Part shown: positions 7,247 to 16,360 of the stretch, one piece after another
Layout: the number at the start of each line of letters is the position of its first letter
How positions within the stretch are numbered: the first letter of the stretch is position 1
NCBI GenBank assembly: GCA_028277395.1
Contig: JANQGJ010000075.1
Location: 1 to 61,534, forward strand
Length of the DNA: 61,534 nucleotides
Direction: 5' to 3'
Source: Bacteroidales bacterium
GTDB taxonomy: Bacteria; Bacteroidota; Bacteroidia; Bacteroidales; F082
The notes under the pieces: generated by a model
What the model was told of the DNA's origin: nothing
Database searches by the model: none
The model's input: only the letters and a program-made list of their open reading frames with translations
Made by a program: the position numbers and the translations under genes

Positions 7247-8068
7247 TTATTGGATAAAATATTTGTTAGAAACCACCCCCTTAACTGTAGTCTTTCTCTC
7301 AATAAAAAAACCTCTGTCTGGTTTTGGTATTGATCTGCCCATAATATCAAAATAATCGACAGACAGGACCTCAGGTTGCTCAGTGTTTATTTCAGGAGTG
7401 TTTACATAGATGTAATTGTACTCATAATAAAACGTAACAGCAAAATCCCCAAAATAATAATTTCTGACCTCCGTGGGATATCCGTTAAAGGTTTCTACTA
7501 CTTCAAAATAAGAATTTTCAGCAAAGTATTCCAGGTAATTTCTGCTACTACGGTAATCGAATCTGAGGTATTTGAAAGCATTGTAGAACGGGTTTAGTAT
7601 ATCCTCATAATAAGACACTTCAAAACCAAGACCCCAGGATAACAAATTATCCTCTTCCCACACAAATGGTCTGCTTCTTGTGCTGTTAGCGTAGCGAGAT
7701 GAGTCAATCTGATTGGTTACATGATCTGATACATAGTAAGATGTAGGACCGGATTGGCTGGAATATCGAATAATCGAATCTTCTGTATATACCATATCCC
7801 ACGTAAAATTCTGTGGGTAGGCATAAAATTGTATTATCGTGTCGTTCTCATAATAATAACTGCTGCCGGAATGATGAGGGACACCATCAGGGTCATACTG
7901 TTCAGTTTTCATTTCCAGTAAATTTCCGTACTCATCGTAAATGAGTTCCGTAGTACTCACTTTTTCAGATCCCTCATAATCCTTAGTTACTTTCATTAAG
8001 TACATTTCCTGTCCTGAAACGATCATTCCAATAAGCATCAACCATGTTATTAATATTAACTTCTTCAT
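7247..8068 (-). CDS. Exported protein, unknown
   Basis: This 273 aa protein has a clear signal peptide (MKKLILITWLMLIGMIVSGQ). The body is rich in Tyr, Asn and Ser, with a repeating beta pattern of the type YDEYGNLLEMKTEQYD, reminiscent of YD-like or RHS-like strand repeats. The last 40 residues (VDYFDIMGRSIPKPDRGFFIERKTTVKG) resemble a degenerate C-terminal beta domain of the type IX secretion class, with an FDIMGR motif. No catalytic motif is visible. It stands alone. Surface exposure or outer-membrane association is likely by inference. Confidence 0.75.
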   Translation of the reverse strand: MKKLILITWLMLIGMIVSGQEMYLMKVTKDYEGSEKVSTTELIYDEYGNLLEMKTEQYDPDGVPHHSGSSYYYENDTIIQFYAYPQNFTWDMVYTEDSIIRYSSQSGPTSYYVSDHVTNQIDSSRYANSTRSRPFVWEEDNLLSWGLGFEVSYYEDILNPFYNAFKYLRFDYRSSRNYLEYFAENSYFEVVETFNGYPTEVRNYYFGDFAVTFYYEYNYIYVNTPEINTEQPEVLSVDYFDIMGRSIPKPDRGFFIERKTTVKGVVSNKYFIQ

Positions 8069-8774
8069 AGATATTGGTTATTTAAAATCATAAGTAAAAG
8101 TTGTCTTTCGCTGATGTAGTATCTGGACTCCGACTTTCCATTTTCACTAAATATATTAGTGAAATACAACAGAGAAAGGAGCATAATGCAAAAAAAATTG
8201 CCAGTTTCACTTTTTGATTAGTTAAAGAATACAAATTTATAAATTAATGAAACTGGATTATTTAAAATCAATTTGAATAACGAACATTGTAAACAGACTA
8301 TAAAACATATCTATAACTTGATATTGACTGTAGGTAAATAATGATGAATGTATTGTCTTTATACCAGGCAGGCAACTACTTTTCTTCTATGATAAGAAAA
8401 AAAACAAAAGAATCATGTCAAAACAAATGCGCCTTCCCGCTATGCACTTCTATACAGGCGCATTCACTCGACTCTGCCCGCCGTTTTAACTGGTCTGCCT
8501 GCTGGTACTTCGGCAAAGACAGGCCTTCCCTCACACATCGAAATAAAATTCTATCTAAAATTGAAATCTAATCAATAACAGAAAGGAATTAAAACGGAAG
8601 AAAACCAATAATCAACCTATCTGCCTTTTGTTATTATATTATTTGTGCCCATTTACCGGGTGTTGATTATTGAAATGACATCCAAAAGAAGATGACCTAA
8701 AAAAAATGCGCCAATGTTCCCATCAAAACAACGGACATCAACGCACTAATCCCAATTGCTATTGCAATGACAAC
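8069..8774. other. Intergenic region with GC-rich hairpins
   Basis: No supported gene lies here. A plus-strand frame at 8341-8571 spans GC-rich inverted repeats and has no domain, so it is not called. In the minus direction, the YCII frame remains open past its TAA for 25 further codons encoding a very hydrophobic peptide (8697-8774). Confidence 0.5.
8426..8464. repeat. 9 bp inverted repeat AATGCGCCT/AGGCGCATT
   Basis: The two arms (8426-8434 and 8456-8464) are perfect complements with a 21-base loop. A second GC-rich stretch with GCCTG and CAGGC arms follows at about 8492-8523. Both stand out from the AT-rich spacer and may belong to a dispersed intergenic repeat family. Confidence 0.45.
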
Positions 8775-9107
8775 TTACATCCTCGCAAACTCGTAAACCT
8801 CAATATAGCAGCCATCACCCCAGTGAAGATGCGGATGATCAACAACAAGTGATTTTGCCTCGTCCATGCTTTCGCATTGTACAATGGAAAAACCTGATAC
8901 TTCTTTGTCACTTGGTCCTGTTACACCATTAGGTTGTACAGTTATACCACCAATCAAAGGAGCTCCAAAATTAATCATCCTGTCCCCTACTTTATCTTTC
9001 CATGCCAGCCAGGGTTTCATTCCTTCTTCTGCCTGTTCGGGAGTTACGTTTGCCATCTGCGCCATTAGTTCTGCAGGCGCATAGTAAATGATCATAAAAT
9101 TGTTCAT
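8775..9107 (-). CDS. YCII-related (DGPF-like) protein
   Basis: This 110 aa protein matches the YCII superfamily. It begins MNNFMIIYYAPAE, has a GFSIVQCESMDEAKSLVVDHPHL segment typical of the ferredoxin-like fold, and ends YIEVYEFARM. Members are small cytoplasmic proteins, often dimeric, with a conserved His/Asp pocket; some may be enzymes but most are uncharacterised. It is the last gene of a minus-strand group (9880, 9453, 9107) with gaps of 4 and 37 bases, divergent from a GlxA/AraC regulator at 10059. Its reading frame stays open after the TAA for 25 hydrophobic codons. Confidence 0.85.
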   Translation of the reverse strand: MNNFMIIYYAPAELMAQMANVTPEQAEEGMKPWLAWKDKVGDRMINFGAPLIGGITVQPNGVTGPSDKEVSGFSIVQCESMDEAKSLVVDHPHLHWGDGCYIEVYEFARM

Positions 9108-9144
9108 TGTATTAGTATTTATTTAGTTAGTAATTATATATCTC

Positions 9145-9453
9145 TTATTTCAATCCGGCTATACATTTTTCAGCCCATATCAGCAGCTTTTCGTGATCGT
9201 TGAAAACATCATCTGTAATAATATAATAAGGCATTCGTGAATGCTTTACTGATCCTTCATTTTCAAAATCAGCCATATTGGTTTCGTTGGCTCTGAAATA
9301 ATATTGCCCGTTTTTATCCACAATACAAAACATGGCTCCATCCTTAAAGATCCCAAAGCCGCCAAACATTGCTTTTGATGTTATACCTTTAATTGATCCC
9401 AGTTTTTCAACCATAAGCTGGGCTGCCATGGTTTTATCTCTTTTATTATCCAT
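9145..9453 (-). CDS. TfoX N-terminal domain protein
   Basis: This 102 aa protein matches the TfoX N-terminal domain (KAMFGGFGIFKDGAMFCIVD, then YYFRANETN and a C-terminal helix). Stand-alone TfoX-N proteins are small cytoplasmic proteins of unknown function, named after the competence regulator TfoX. The gene sits between the YCII gene (37-base gap) and the membrane protein gene (4-base gap), so all three probably form one operon controlled from the divergent promoter region near 9900. Competence control is not implied. Confidence 0.85.
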   Translation of the reverse strand: MDNKRDKTMAAQLMVEKLGSIKGITSKAMFGGFGIFKDGAMFCIVDKNGQYYFRANETNMADFENEGSVKHSRMPYYIITDDVFNDHEKLLIWAEKCIAGLK

Positions 9454-9457
9454 AATA

Positions 9458-9880
9458 CTAATTATCAGACGTTTTTGGTTTAAACGATCCTATTACAAGT
9501 AATGCCGATACAAGCAGGAAGAAAAACGCCCCGATAAACCCGGTGGAGTCGAATGTGGTTGCCGGGTAGGTTACTCCCCTTAAAAATAATGCTACCGGCA
9601 TAAGTATCATCAAAATTCCCGACCACGACATCCAGGCTTTGAGTTTATCAGAAAATCCCATGTACGGAATTACAAAAGCCAGTAATAAATTGTACAGAGC
9701 AAAAGGCATACCGTGAGTATGTGCTGCCCTCATCATCGCATCGCCATGCGATATCATATAGTGATCGTTAAACTCTGCGGGAAATCTGCTGTCGAAGTTC
9801 ATTCCAAAATACATTCCCAGAAAAGCAGAAACCAGAAAAAGCAGTCCTGCTGCAATTGCATTTCTTTTGTAAAATTTCAT
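9458..9880 (-). CDS. Four-helix membrane protein
   Basis: This 140 aa protein has four predicted membrane segments (about residues 9-28, 57-74, 83-103 and 112-132). A conserved-looking AHTHGMPFALYNLLLAF segment is reminiscent of small membrane proteins with an AHxHG motif. It is the first gene of the minus-strand operon with TfoX-N and YCII genes. Substrate and function are unknown. The divergent AraC-type regulator 178 bases away is a plausible controller. Confidence 0.75.
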   Translation of the reverse strand: MKFYKRNAIAAGLLFLVSAFLGMYFGMNFDSRFPAEFNDHYMISHGDAMMRAAHTHGMPFALYNLLLAFVIPYMGFSDKLKAWMSWSGILMILMPVALFLRGVTYPATTFDSTGFIGAFFFLLVSALLVIGSFKPKTSDN

Positions 9881-9982
9881 TTTTCCTAATTATTAATTAA
9901 TTCAGGTGCTAAAATATTATGATGATCTGCCACGCGCAACAGGTAAATTTGACAACTCCGGGGGGCATTTATGCCAAATTTT

Positions 9983-9990
9983 TATATTTG
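9983..9990 (+). promoter_or_regulatory. -7 element of the GlxA/AraC gene
   Basis: TATATTTG matches TAnnTTTG and lies 69 bases upstream of the ATG at 10059. Confidence 0.5.
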
Positions 9991-10058
9991 CAGTTATTAA
10001 TACGGGTTTGAATTTAAAGTTACAAACCTGTTCTGATCATTAAATTTTTAAGGATATT

Positions 10059-11045
10059 ATGAAAAAAGTCAGCATATTAATACCTGAGGGAGATGTAATT
10101 GCAAGCAGTATTGTTCCGGCATTTGAAATACTTTCAGGAATAAACCAATATTATATTGACAGTAAACAAAACGAAACAGGCTTTTTCGAAATTGATCTTG
10201 TCGGGTTGAGCCGGTCATCCCAAAAATACAACGGATTGATAACCTTTAACCCAACCCGAACAATTGATGAAGTAACAGCTCCCGATCTGATACTAATATC
10301 AACCATAAACGGTGACATTCAACAAGCACTTAAGTTAAATGCACCTTTCATTCCCTGGATAAAAGAGCAGCGAACCAAATATAACAGTGAGGTGGCTAGT
10401 TTTTGTTCGAGTGCTTTTTTGCTTGCAGAAACAGGGTTACTTGATAACAAATCAGCTTCAACTCACTGGGCTTCTGCTGATAAATTCCGTGAGAAATACC
10501 CTCAGATCAAACATATTCCCGAAGCAGTAATCACTGATGAAGATGGCATTTATACAAGTGGTGGTGCATTCTCCTTTTTAAACCTGCTGCTTTACATCAT
10601 AGAGAAATACTGTGGTCGTGAAACCGCAATATGGTGTTCCAAAATGTTTGAAATTGACTTTAACAGGTATAATCAAAACCAGTTTGTGATATTTACAGGT
10701 CAGAAAGGACATGATGACACTGAAATCATAAACGCACAGAATTATATTGAAAACAATTATGGTAAAAAAATATCAGTAGATCACCTTGCCAGCACCTTTG
10801 CAATGAGCAGCAGGAATTTCATCAGGAGATTTAAAAAAGCAACTATGAACACACCTTCGCAATACATCCAGCGCGTAAAAGTTGAAGCTGCCAAAAAATC
10901 TCTTGAATCACAAAATGAAATGATAAACCAGGTTATGTACAATGTGGGATACTCCGACCCAAAAGCATTCAGGGACATCTTTAAGAAGCACACCGGCCTG
11001 TCTCCCAACGACTACCGGCAGAAATACAACCGTGTTAGTATTTAA
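10059..11045 (+). CDS. GlxA-like AraC-family regulator with DJ-1/PfpI domain
   Basis: This 328 aa regulator has an N-terminal DJ-1/PfpI class I amidotransferase-like domain (about residues 1-195, with the nucleophile-elbow-like segment VASFCSSAFLLAETGLL) and a C-terminal AraC HTH domain (about 225-325, ending GYSDPKAFRDIFKKHTGLSPNDYRQKY). GlxA-type regulators sense unknown ligands through the DJ-1 domain and activate neighbouring operons. It is divergent from the membrane-protein/TfoX/YCII operon, which is its most likely target. ATG start, with a TAnnTTTG element upstream. Confidence 0.92.
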   Translation: MKKVSILIPEGDVIASSIVPAFEILSGINQYYIDSKQNETGFFEIDLVGLSRSSQKYNGLITFNPTRTIDEVTAPDLILISTINGDIQQALKLNAPFIPWIKEQRTKYNSEVASFCSSAFLLAETGLLDNKSASTHWASADKFREKYPQIKHIPEAVITDEDGIYTSGGAFSFLNLLLYIIEKYCGRETAIWCSKMFEIDFNRYNQNQFVIFTGQKGHDDTEIINAQNYIENNYGKKISVDHLASTFAMSSRNFIRRFKKATMNTPSQYIQRVKVEAAKKSLESQNEMINQVMYNVGYSDPKAFRDIFKKHTGLSPNDYRQKYNRVSI

Positions 11046-11183
11046 CATACCAGCTACATCAACGCTTTTGCACTGAATTACTGACACATAAACTCAAAGT
11101 CAACAATATTTTGAAGATTAGAGAATCATTTATTAAAACTTCTTATTTTCACCACAACAAAACCAATACTATAATAATACCGG

Positions 11184-12314
11184 ATGAACAATATAATCGC
11201 AACCATTGTATTCAGCCTGATCTTAGGAATTGTAAACGCACAGACAGTTGACACATTTTTGCTGAAATTTCCCAAATCAAAAACCGGTTCAACAGCATAT
11301 AAAAGAATAATCAGATATGATCCTGACGATGAACTTTACTATGTCCGTGATTATTATCCCAACGGACAGATAGAAATGGAAGGTGCATATAGTGCTTTCG
11401 ATAAAAATGTGAAGGAAGGTATGTGGTGCAATTATGCTACAAATACCAAAGAAGGAGAGTTTAGCACATGGTATAAAAACGGGCAGTTGTTAAGTAGAAT
11501 TAATTTCTCAAACGGATTACGGCATGGGTTGTTTGAATACTGGTATCCCAACGGTAACAAAGAATCGGTACGTAATTTTAAAAACGGGCAGGACCATGGA
11601 AAAGTAACCTACTGGGATGAAGAAGGCAACCTGCTTCGTGAACTTGAATTCCAAAACGGCACCAACCTTACACCTATTGATACAGGTTACCGGTACATTT
11701 CATATACTCCCGTACAATACAACAACGATACATTAAAGAAATGGCCTTTAATAATATATCTGCACGGCGGTTCATCAAGGGGAACAGATACCACAAAACT
11801 GTTTTGCTGCGGAATACCCGACCAGATTTGGAGAAAGCGTAGTTTCCCGTTTGTAATCGTTGCACCCCAGTGTCCGGTGAACCATCGCTGGTCAACCGAT
11901 AACTGGTTTGAAGGTTTTTTTGAAGAAGTAATCACCAAATACCGTATTGATACAAACAGGGTTTACCTTACCGGAGAAAGCCTTGGAGGAGCCGGAACAT
12001 GGTATCTTGCCATAAAATATCCTGAAAAATTTGCAGCAATTGCTCCGGTTTGCGGGTTTACCCATCATATTGAGTTTATCAGGGAGAATGTTGAAAACCT
12101 GGTGGATATGCCAATCTGGGCCTTCCATAGTCAGAGCGACTTACTAGTTCAGTTTGAAGATACTCAATGGATGGTTAACAAACTGAAAGACAGGAACAAA
12201 AATCTGAAATTCACTACATATCCTGATGCAGGACATGGAATTGGCTGGTCAGTTTATCCCGGAGAAGAATTGTATAACTGGTTTTTACAGTTTAATAAAA
12301 ATACGAAGAATTAG
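11184..12314 (+). CDS. Exported alpha/beta hydrolase with MORN-variant repeats
   Basis: This 376 aa protein has a signal peptide (MNNIIATIVFSLILGIVNAQ). Residues about 45-155 carry several toxin-antitoxin-type MORN variant repeats (YYPNGQIEMEG, WYKNGQLLSR, YWYPNGNKESV, YWDEEGNLLRELEF). Residues about 160-376 form a PHB-depolymerase/esterase-like alpha/beta hydrolase with oxyanion region YLHGGSSRG, nucleophile GESLGG, an acid Asp near HSQSDLLV and His in DAGHGIGW. The catalytic triad is complete, so it should be an active secreted esterase or peptidase-like hydrolase. The fusion with MORN repeats is notable, since these usually sit alone on surface proteins. It stands alone. Confidence 0.85.
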   Translation: MNNIIATIVFSLILGIVNAQTVDTFLLKFPKSKTGSTAYKRIIRYDPDDELYYVRDYYPNGQIEMEGAYSAFDKNVKEGMWCNYATNTKEGEFSTWYKNGQLLSRINFSNGLRHGLFEYWYPNGNKESVRNFKNGQDHGKVTYWDEEGNLLRELEFQNGTNLTPIDTGYRYISYTPVQYNNDTLKKWPLIIYLHGGSSRGTDTTKLFCCGIPDQIWRKRSFPFVIVAPQCPVNHRWSTDNWFEGFFEEVITKYRIDTNRVYLTGESLGGAGTWYLAIKYPEKFAAIAPVCGFTHHIEFIRENVENLVDMPIWAFHSQSDLLVQFEDTQWMVNKLKDRNKNLKFTTYPDAGHGIGWSVYPGEELYNWFLQFNKNTKN

Positions 12315-12734
12315 ATGATCCTTTAAACAAGTAATTGATCTTGTTCTAAAAAAATTAAACTATCCAATCATTTTCATGAAGGTGGTTTTCCGACAATATT
12401 TATTCTGTTGTTTGAATACAATATTTGCATTGTATTTGTTAGTTATTGTCCTCCAATAATATATGCACTTACGAAACCAAATACCACACTTATTAATTCT
12501 TTGACAGCACTTATCAAAATAGCTTTCCTGGTTTTTCGGCATGTAATATCTTGCATCATAATTCAACATAAATATTGATCAAAGTATCTGCTTGTGGATA
12601 CAAGTTATGTTGTTATCCAACATTACAAAGCTGTTTTTAGCAAATATTTTGAGAGAATAATATCACAGGTAAAACAAGCATATCAATAACGATATGATAT
12701 TATAAATCAACTGTAAACATTAAAATTAAGAATT
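12315..12734. other. Intergenic region
   Basis: No supported gene lies in these 420 bases. A 69-codon minus-strand frame (12360-12569) has an odd composition rich in Lys, Tyr, Cys and Asn and no domain. No clear promoter element could be assigned to the gene at 12735. Confidence 0.45.
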
Positions 12735-13889
12735 ATGAAAAAAGTACTGGTATTATTTTTAGCGCTTTCATTTATAGGAGTGAATACTACAAACGCAGAT
12801 GCGTGGTATAAAGCAAGAAAAAAATGCAGGTCGTGGAAAAAGAAGTTCAAAACTGATGCAAAAGTTAAACGGATCGGTTCACTTTATTCACATGATAAAG
12901 ATAAAAGTTGCACACATGCCCATTCCCATCAGATGTGGATGGATTTTACAGGCACAGATTGCGGTGTTAATCAATATGTTATAGCAGTAGAAGCTGAAGC
13001 TGAAATTGGAAATGGAGTTGCACCCAGAGTCTATAAACATGTACATTCCTGTTTAACCAATAAATACAATGCTGGTGACAAGGATGATAGCAGATTACCC
13101 ATTTTTTCGAATGCCCCGATAATTGCAGATAATAATTATAATGGAGATCAGGGTAATTATGCATTGAACACATGTAATTCTGTTGTTTTTGATGAAGAAA
13201 ATGAGTCAATCATGCTTGAGGGGCTTGAACTTGCATTAACGGTAAGCCTCATGGATCTTCCAAATAATTATTCCACATGCTTAATACAGGTTGAAAGCAT
13301 TATTGAAGACGAAGATGACATACCTGATCAGATTTACTGGAGTTCAAAAGCTTTTATTTATAACGGTGAATTAATACTCGAAGGTGAATTAAGTAATTAT
13401 TCAGATAATTTTGTTCAATTGGGAGAAGGAAATTATCAGTTTAATCCAATGGATCTTCAAATTGATATATCGCAAATACTTGCAGATTATGGATTAACCA
13501 TGGATGACATTCAAATTGCATGCTATGTTGATGGTGGTAACCTGGGAATAGGAGCTCCACCAGAATATCTTCCTGACGGATTAATTCAAAATTCTGTTTA
13601 CCTTGAGCAAAATAGCTTAATCGAAAAAAGCCTGAATTTTAATTTTGAGCTATCACCTGTTCCCGCTGGTAATATGCTAAACATTTCCATTACAAGTAAA
13701 GAAAGTTTTAATCCAGACTGTAATATCACTGATTTGCAAGGCAGGATAGTTCAGGATATTGGTGCAGTTGAAATATCTGAGGGTAGTTATGATCTAAAGG
13801 TTGATATTTCAACATTACCATCAGGAATATATTTGGTGAATTTCAATGATGGTAATGGTAAATCATACTCACGTAAACTCATTAAATAA
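12735..13889 (+). CDS. T9SS-sorted exported protein
   Basis: This 384 aa protein begins with a signal peptide (MKKVLVLFLALSFIGVNTTNA) and ends in a type A T9SS sorting domain: FELSPVPAGNMLNISI, then DLQGRIVQ, LPSGIYLVNF and the terminal SRKLIK. It is therefore exported by Sec, moved across the outer membrane by the type IX system and anchored or released at the surface. The central region contains a His/Cys-bearing segment (THAHSHQMWMDFTGTDCG, VYKHVHSCL), but I recognise no enzyme domain. A strong terminator follows at 13954. It is monocistronic. Confidence 0.85.
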   Translation: MKKVLVLFLALSFIGVNTTNADAWYKARKKCRSWKKKFKTDAKVKRIGSLYSHDKDKSCTHAHSHQMWMDFTGTDCGVNQYVIAVEAEAEIGNGVAPRVYKHVHSCLTNKYNAGDKDDSRLPIFSNAPIIADNNYNGDQGNYALNTCNSVVFDEENESIMLEGLELALTVSLMDLPNNYSTCLIQVESIIEDEDDIPDQIYWSSKAFIYNGELILEGELSNYSDNFVQLGEGNYQFNPMDLQIDISQILADYGLTMDDIQIACYVDGGNLGIGAPPEYLPDGLIQNSVYLEQNSLIEKSLNFNFELSPVPAGNMLNISITSKESFNPDCNITDLQGRIVQDIGAVEISEGSYDLKVDISTLPSGIYLVNFNDGNGKSYSRKLIK

Positions 13890-13953
13890 TCACAAATACA
13901 TACTGTTAAACTGATTTACATAATTGTATCACTTAATTTACTGGTTTGTTTGG

Positions 13954-13992
13954 GTTCAGGTGGAATAATTCCTTTCCACCTGAACTTTTTTA
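13954..13992 (+). terminator. Strong intrinsic terminator
   Basis: GTTCAGGTGGAA (13954-13965) pairs perfectly with TTCCACCTGAAC (13974-13985), and a T run follows. It terminates the T9SS protein gene. Confidence 0.9.
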
Positions 13993-14280
13993 TTTCTCTT
14001 ATTTTGATGGAATCTATCAAAAAGATTTTAAGTTCATAAACCTATAAAACCACGAAAAAGATCCTGATCAAGTTATTCCATCATAGAATCTTACAACATA
14101 GACAAAATATCCGGCAGATAAAAATTGGTATTTTCGAAATATATGTTGCTTCAAACAAGGGAGATATTTTACGCTGGATTGAACGAATGAAAACGAGTGA
14201 ACTTGAGGCTGAAACTGAAAGAAGGGAAACCGGAAGCTACCCAGGAGCTTGTAAAATAGAAAAAAACATCTGTAACTCAA
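13993..14280. other. Spacer with possible gene remnant
   Basis: Codons in the frame of the next gene remain coding-like upstream of its ATG (RLKLKEGKPEATQELVK) but are broken by a TAG about 30 bases before it. Another frame is open from 14040 to about 14295 without a start codon. This suggests a decayed upstream part of the gene at 14281. Confidence 0.35.
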
Positions 14281-14628
14281 ATGGAACAGGAAATTGAAGA
14301 GTTATTCAGAACATGGTTTGAAACATCAATTGCCTATATTGCAGATGAACTACATAATCTAAACGGACTATTATCGGCAGGAGATATAGTTAAATATAGT
14401 TCAGATACAAAATTCCTGGGAGAAGAATTTGGAAGTGTATGGATGTCAGAAAAGACACACATTTACCTTCAACAACAGGAGAAAAATGTTAGACATATGT
14501 ATCAAAGATCAGGGGAAAAAGCAAACTGGACAGGTACAAAGATAATCTGTAAAAGTAGGTGCAAACCAAAATTATCAGACTTTAAATTGGAACAGGAAAT
14601 TCTAAAATCACTAATTTCTACATTATAA
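14281..14628 (+). CDS. 115 aa hypothetical, possibly a truncated gene
   Basis: This ORF of 115 codons starts MEQEIEELFRTWFETSIAYIAD and contains GLLSAGDIVKYSSDTKFLGEEFG. The first half is plausible protein and loosely recalls SnoaL/DUF4440-type small enzymes. The second half is Lys/Gln-rich and unconvincing. In-frame coding-like sequence upstream is interrupted by a stop. It may be a degraded gene rather than an intact one. Confidence 0.35.
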   Translation: MEQEIEELFRTWFETSIAYIADELHNLNGLLSAGDIVKYSSDTKFLGEEFGSVWMSEKTHIYLQQQEKNVRHMYQRSGEKANWTGTKIICKSRCKPKLSDFKLEQEILKSLISTL

Positions 14629-14673
14629 AATATCATGTATATTTGACATCATTCTGTTTCTTTGAGTCAAAAA

Positions 14674-15624
14674 ATGAGATCAAATATTATTACATGTCTT
14701 ATAGTGATGGTATGGTTATTTACCACAGTAGAATTACAATGTCAGGTTGATACAGTATTCAGCAACTTTAAACCTTTATCCGGTAAATACTTTTCAGAAA
14801 GCGAACCGGGAACTTCACCTGAAGTTTTCGCACCAAACCTGTTGAACAGCAAGATTCACCATCTACACAGTGCACCGGCTTTTACTTCTGATATGTTGGA
14901 AATGTACTTCTCTGTTTATATAAATAACGAACATCCACAACGCATTTTTGTCTCAAAAAAAACTGATGGGTACTGGCAAAAGCCTGAGTTAGCATCATTT
15001 TCCGGAGTATACCAGGATGGTGGACCTGTTCTCTCCCCTGACGGGAATACTTTATTTTATTATTCAAAACATCCTGACACAGAAGGTGACGAACAAAGAG
15101 CCAAATCCCGTATCAGATATGTAACCCGTGAAAATGGTGGCTGGAGTAAATCCAAGGTGCTTGAATTTACCAGACCTGATGCAATTAGTTTTTATCCCTC
15201 ACATTATTCTACCGATGGTACATTCTATTTTTTTGCTGAAGTCGGGAAAAGGGATTATGATATTTTCAAATGCCGGTTGACAGATAATAAAGCCTATGAT
15301 ATTGAGAGACTTGATGATCCTGTCAGTTTTGAAGGCAAAATTGAAAGTGGAGCAGTAACAGATCCTGAAAACAGGATTATGATATACTTTACTTACGGTC
15401 GCGCAGGGGAAAACAAGGCCGGTTTATACCACCGAATGAAACAATCAGACGGAACCTGGGGTAATCAAGTACTTTTCGAAGATAAGGATTACCTTACCGA
15501 ATCGCGATTTGCAGGCTTTACACCTGATGGAAAATATTTCTTCTTTTTAAGCTATAAAGAAGGCCATGAGCAAATTTACTGGGTTTCGTCAGAAGTATTG
15601 TTTAGTAATTACGATATGAATTAA
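14674..15624 (+). CDS. Exported PD40 (WD40-like) beta-propeller protein
   Basis: From the ATG at 14674 the protein is 316 aa. An upstream in-frame TTG at 14662 would add 4 residues, but the ATG gives a better signal peptide (MRSNIITCLIVMVWLFTTVE). The body contains repeated PD40-like blades (GGPVLSPDGNTLFYYS, PSHYSTDGTFYFFAE, RFAGFTPDGKYFFFLS), as in TolB-type propellers. Such proteins in Bacteroidota are periplasmic or surface proteins that probably bind other proteins or glycans; no catalytic residues are evident. It lies 59 bases upstream of a DUF1648 membrane-protein gene. Confidence 0.82.
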   Translation: MRSNIITCLIVMVWLFTTVELQCQVDTVFSNFKPLSGKYFSESEPGTSPEVFAPNLLNSKIHHLHSAPAFTSDMLEMYFSVYINNEHPQRIFVSKKTDGYWQKPELASFSGVYQDGGPVLSPDGNTLFYYSKHPDTEGDEQRAKSRIRYVTRENGGWSKSKVLEFTRPDAISFYPSHYSTDGTFYFFAEVGKRDYDIFKCRLTDNKAYDIERLDDPVSFEGKIESGAVTDPENRIMIYFTYGRAGENKAGLYHRMKQSDGTWGNQVLFEDKDYLTESRFAGFTPDGKYFFFLSYKEGHEQIYWVSSEVLFSNYDMN

Positions 15625-15683
15625 TACAGGACAATTGACCGGAATAAACGGTTTTTTGACTTAATTATAACATTAAACATGAA

Positions 15684-16196
15684 ATGTTAATGAAAAATAC
15701 TATTAAAAGACCAAAAGCTGACATTAAGTATCTCCCGGTAGATTACATTGTAGAATCTGCTAGTGCAATACTAACTATCTTACTCATTATACTGCCGATA
15801 TATTTTTACAATCAACTACCCGACACTATCCCAACACATTTTAATGCACTTGGAGAACCTGATTCTTACGGAAGTAAAAATACAATATGGATATTACCAG
15901 TAATAGGCCTCATATTGTATGTTGGTTTAACTATCTTGAATAAGTATCCCCATGTATTCAATTATCCTGTTGAAGTAACAGAATCAAATGCCGGTAAGTT
16001 GTATCAGACTGCCACCAGAGTTATTAGAATCTTGAAATTAATTATTACCTCAATCTTTGTTTATCTGTGTTACGGAACAATAAATTCGGGGATTAATGAT
16101 GCAAATGGTTTAGGGACATGGTTTTTACCTGTTTTCATCGTAATAATTGCAGTTTTACTGGTGAGCATGTTACTTGCAATGTACCGGAACAGGTAA
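15684..16196 (+). CDS. DUF1648 membrane protein
   Basis: This 170 aa protein has four predicted membrane helices (about residues 26-47, 70-90, 113-132 and 140-163). It carries the DUF1648 signature in the first loop, LPDTIPTHFNALGEPDSYGSK. Members are small membrane proteins; related domains occur in SdpI-type immunity proteins, so resistance to a membrane-active peptide is possible but unproven. An alternative start is the Met at 15690. It is followed after 164 bases by a two-gene ABC exporter. Confidence 0.85.
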   Translation: MLMKNTIKRPKADIKYLPVDYIVESASAILTILLIILPIYFYNQLPDTIPTHFNALGEPDSYGSKNTIWILPVIGLILYVGLTILNKYPHVFNYPVEVTESNAGKLYQTATRVIRILKLIITSIFVYLCYGTINSGINDANGLGTWFLPVFIVIIAVLLVSMLLAMYRNR

Positions 16197-16360
16197 CGAT
16201 AATCTCCCCTGTTAAGTTGCCGAACTATAACAATTATCAACGGATTGCACCTAATACCCAATATACTACTACTCACAACTTTAACATTTTTTAGTATCCC
16301 TATATCCGTTTTGAGTGTACATTTAGAACTTCAAAATGTACTAATATTCATATCTGATAA

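Noticed and set aside
8341..8571. 76-codon plus-strand frame
   Set aside because: Covers GC-rich inverted repeats; composition unlike neighbouring genes.
12360..12569. 69-codon minus-strand frame
   Set aside because: Lys, Tyr, Cys and Asn-rich with no domain or good start context.
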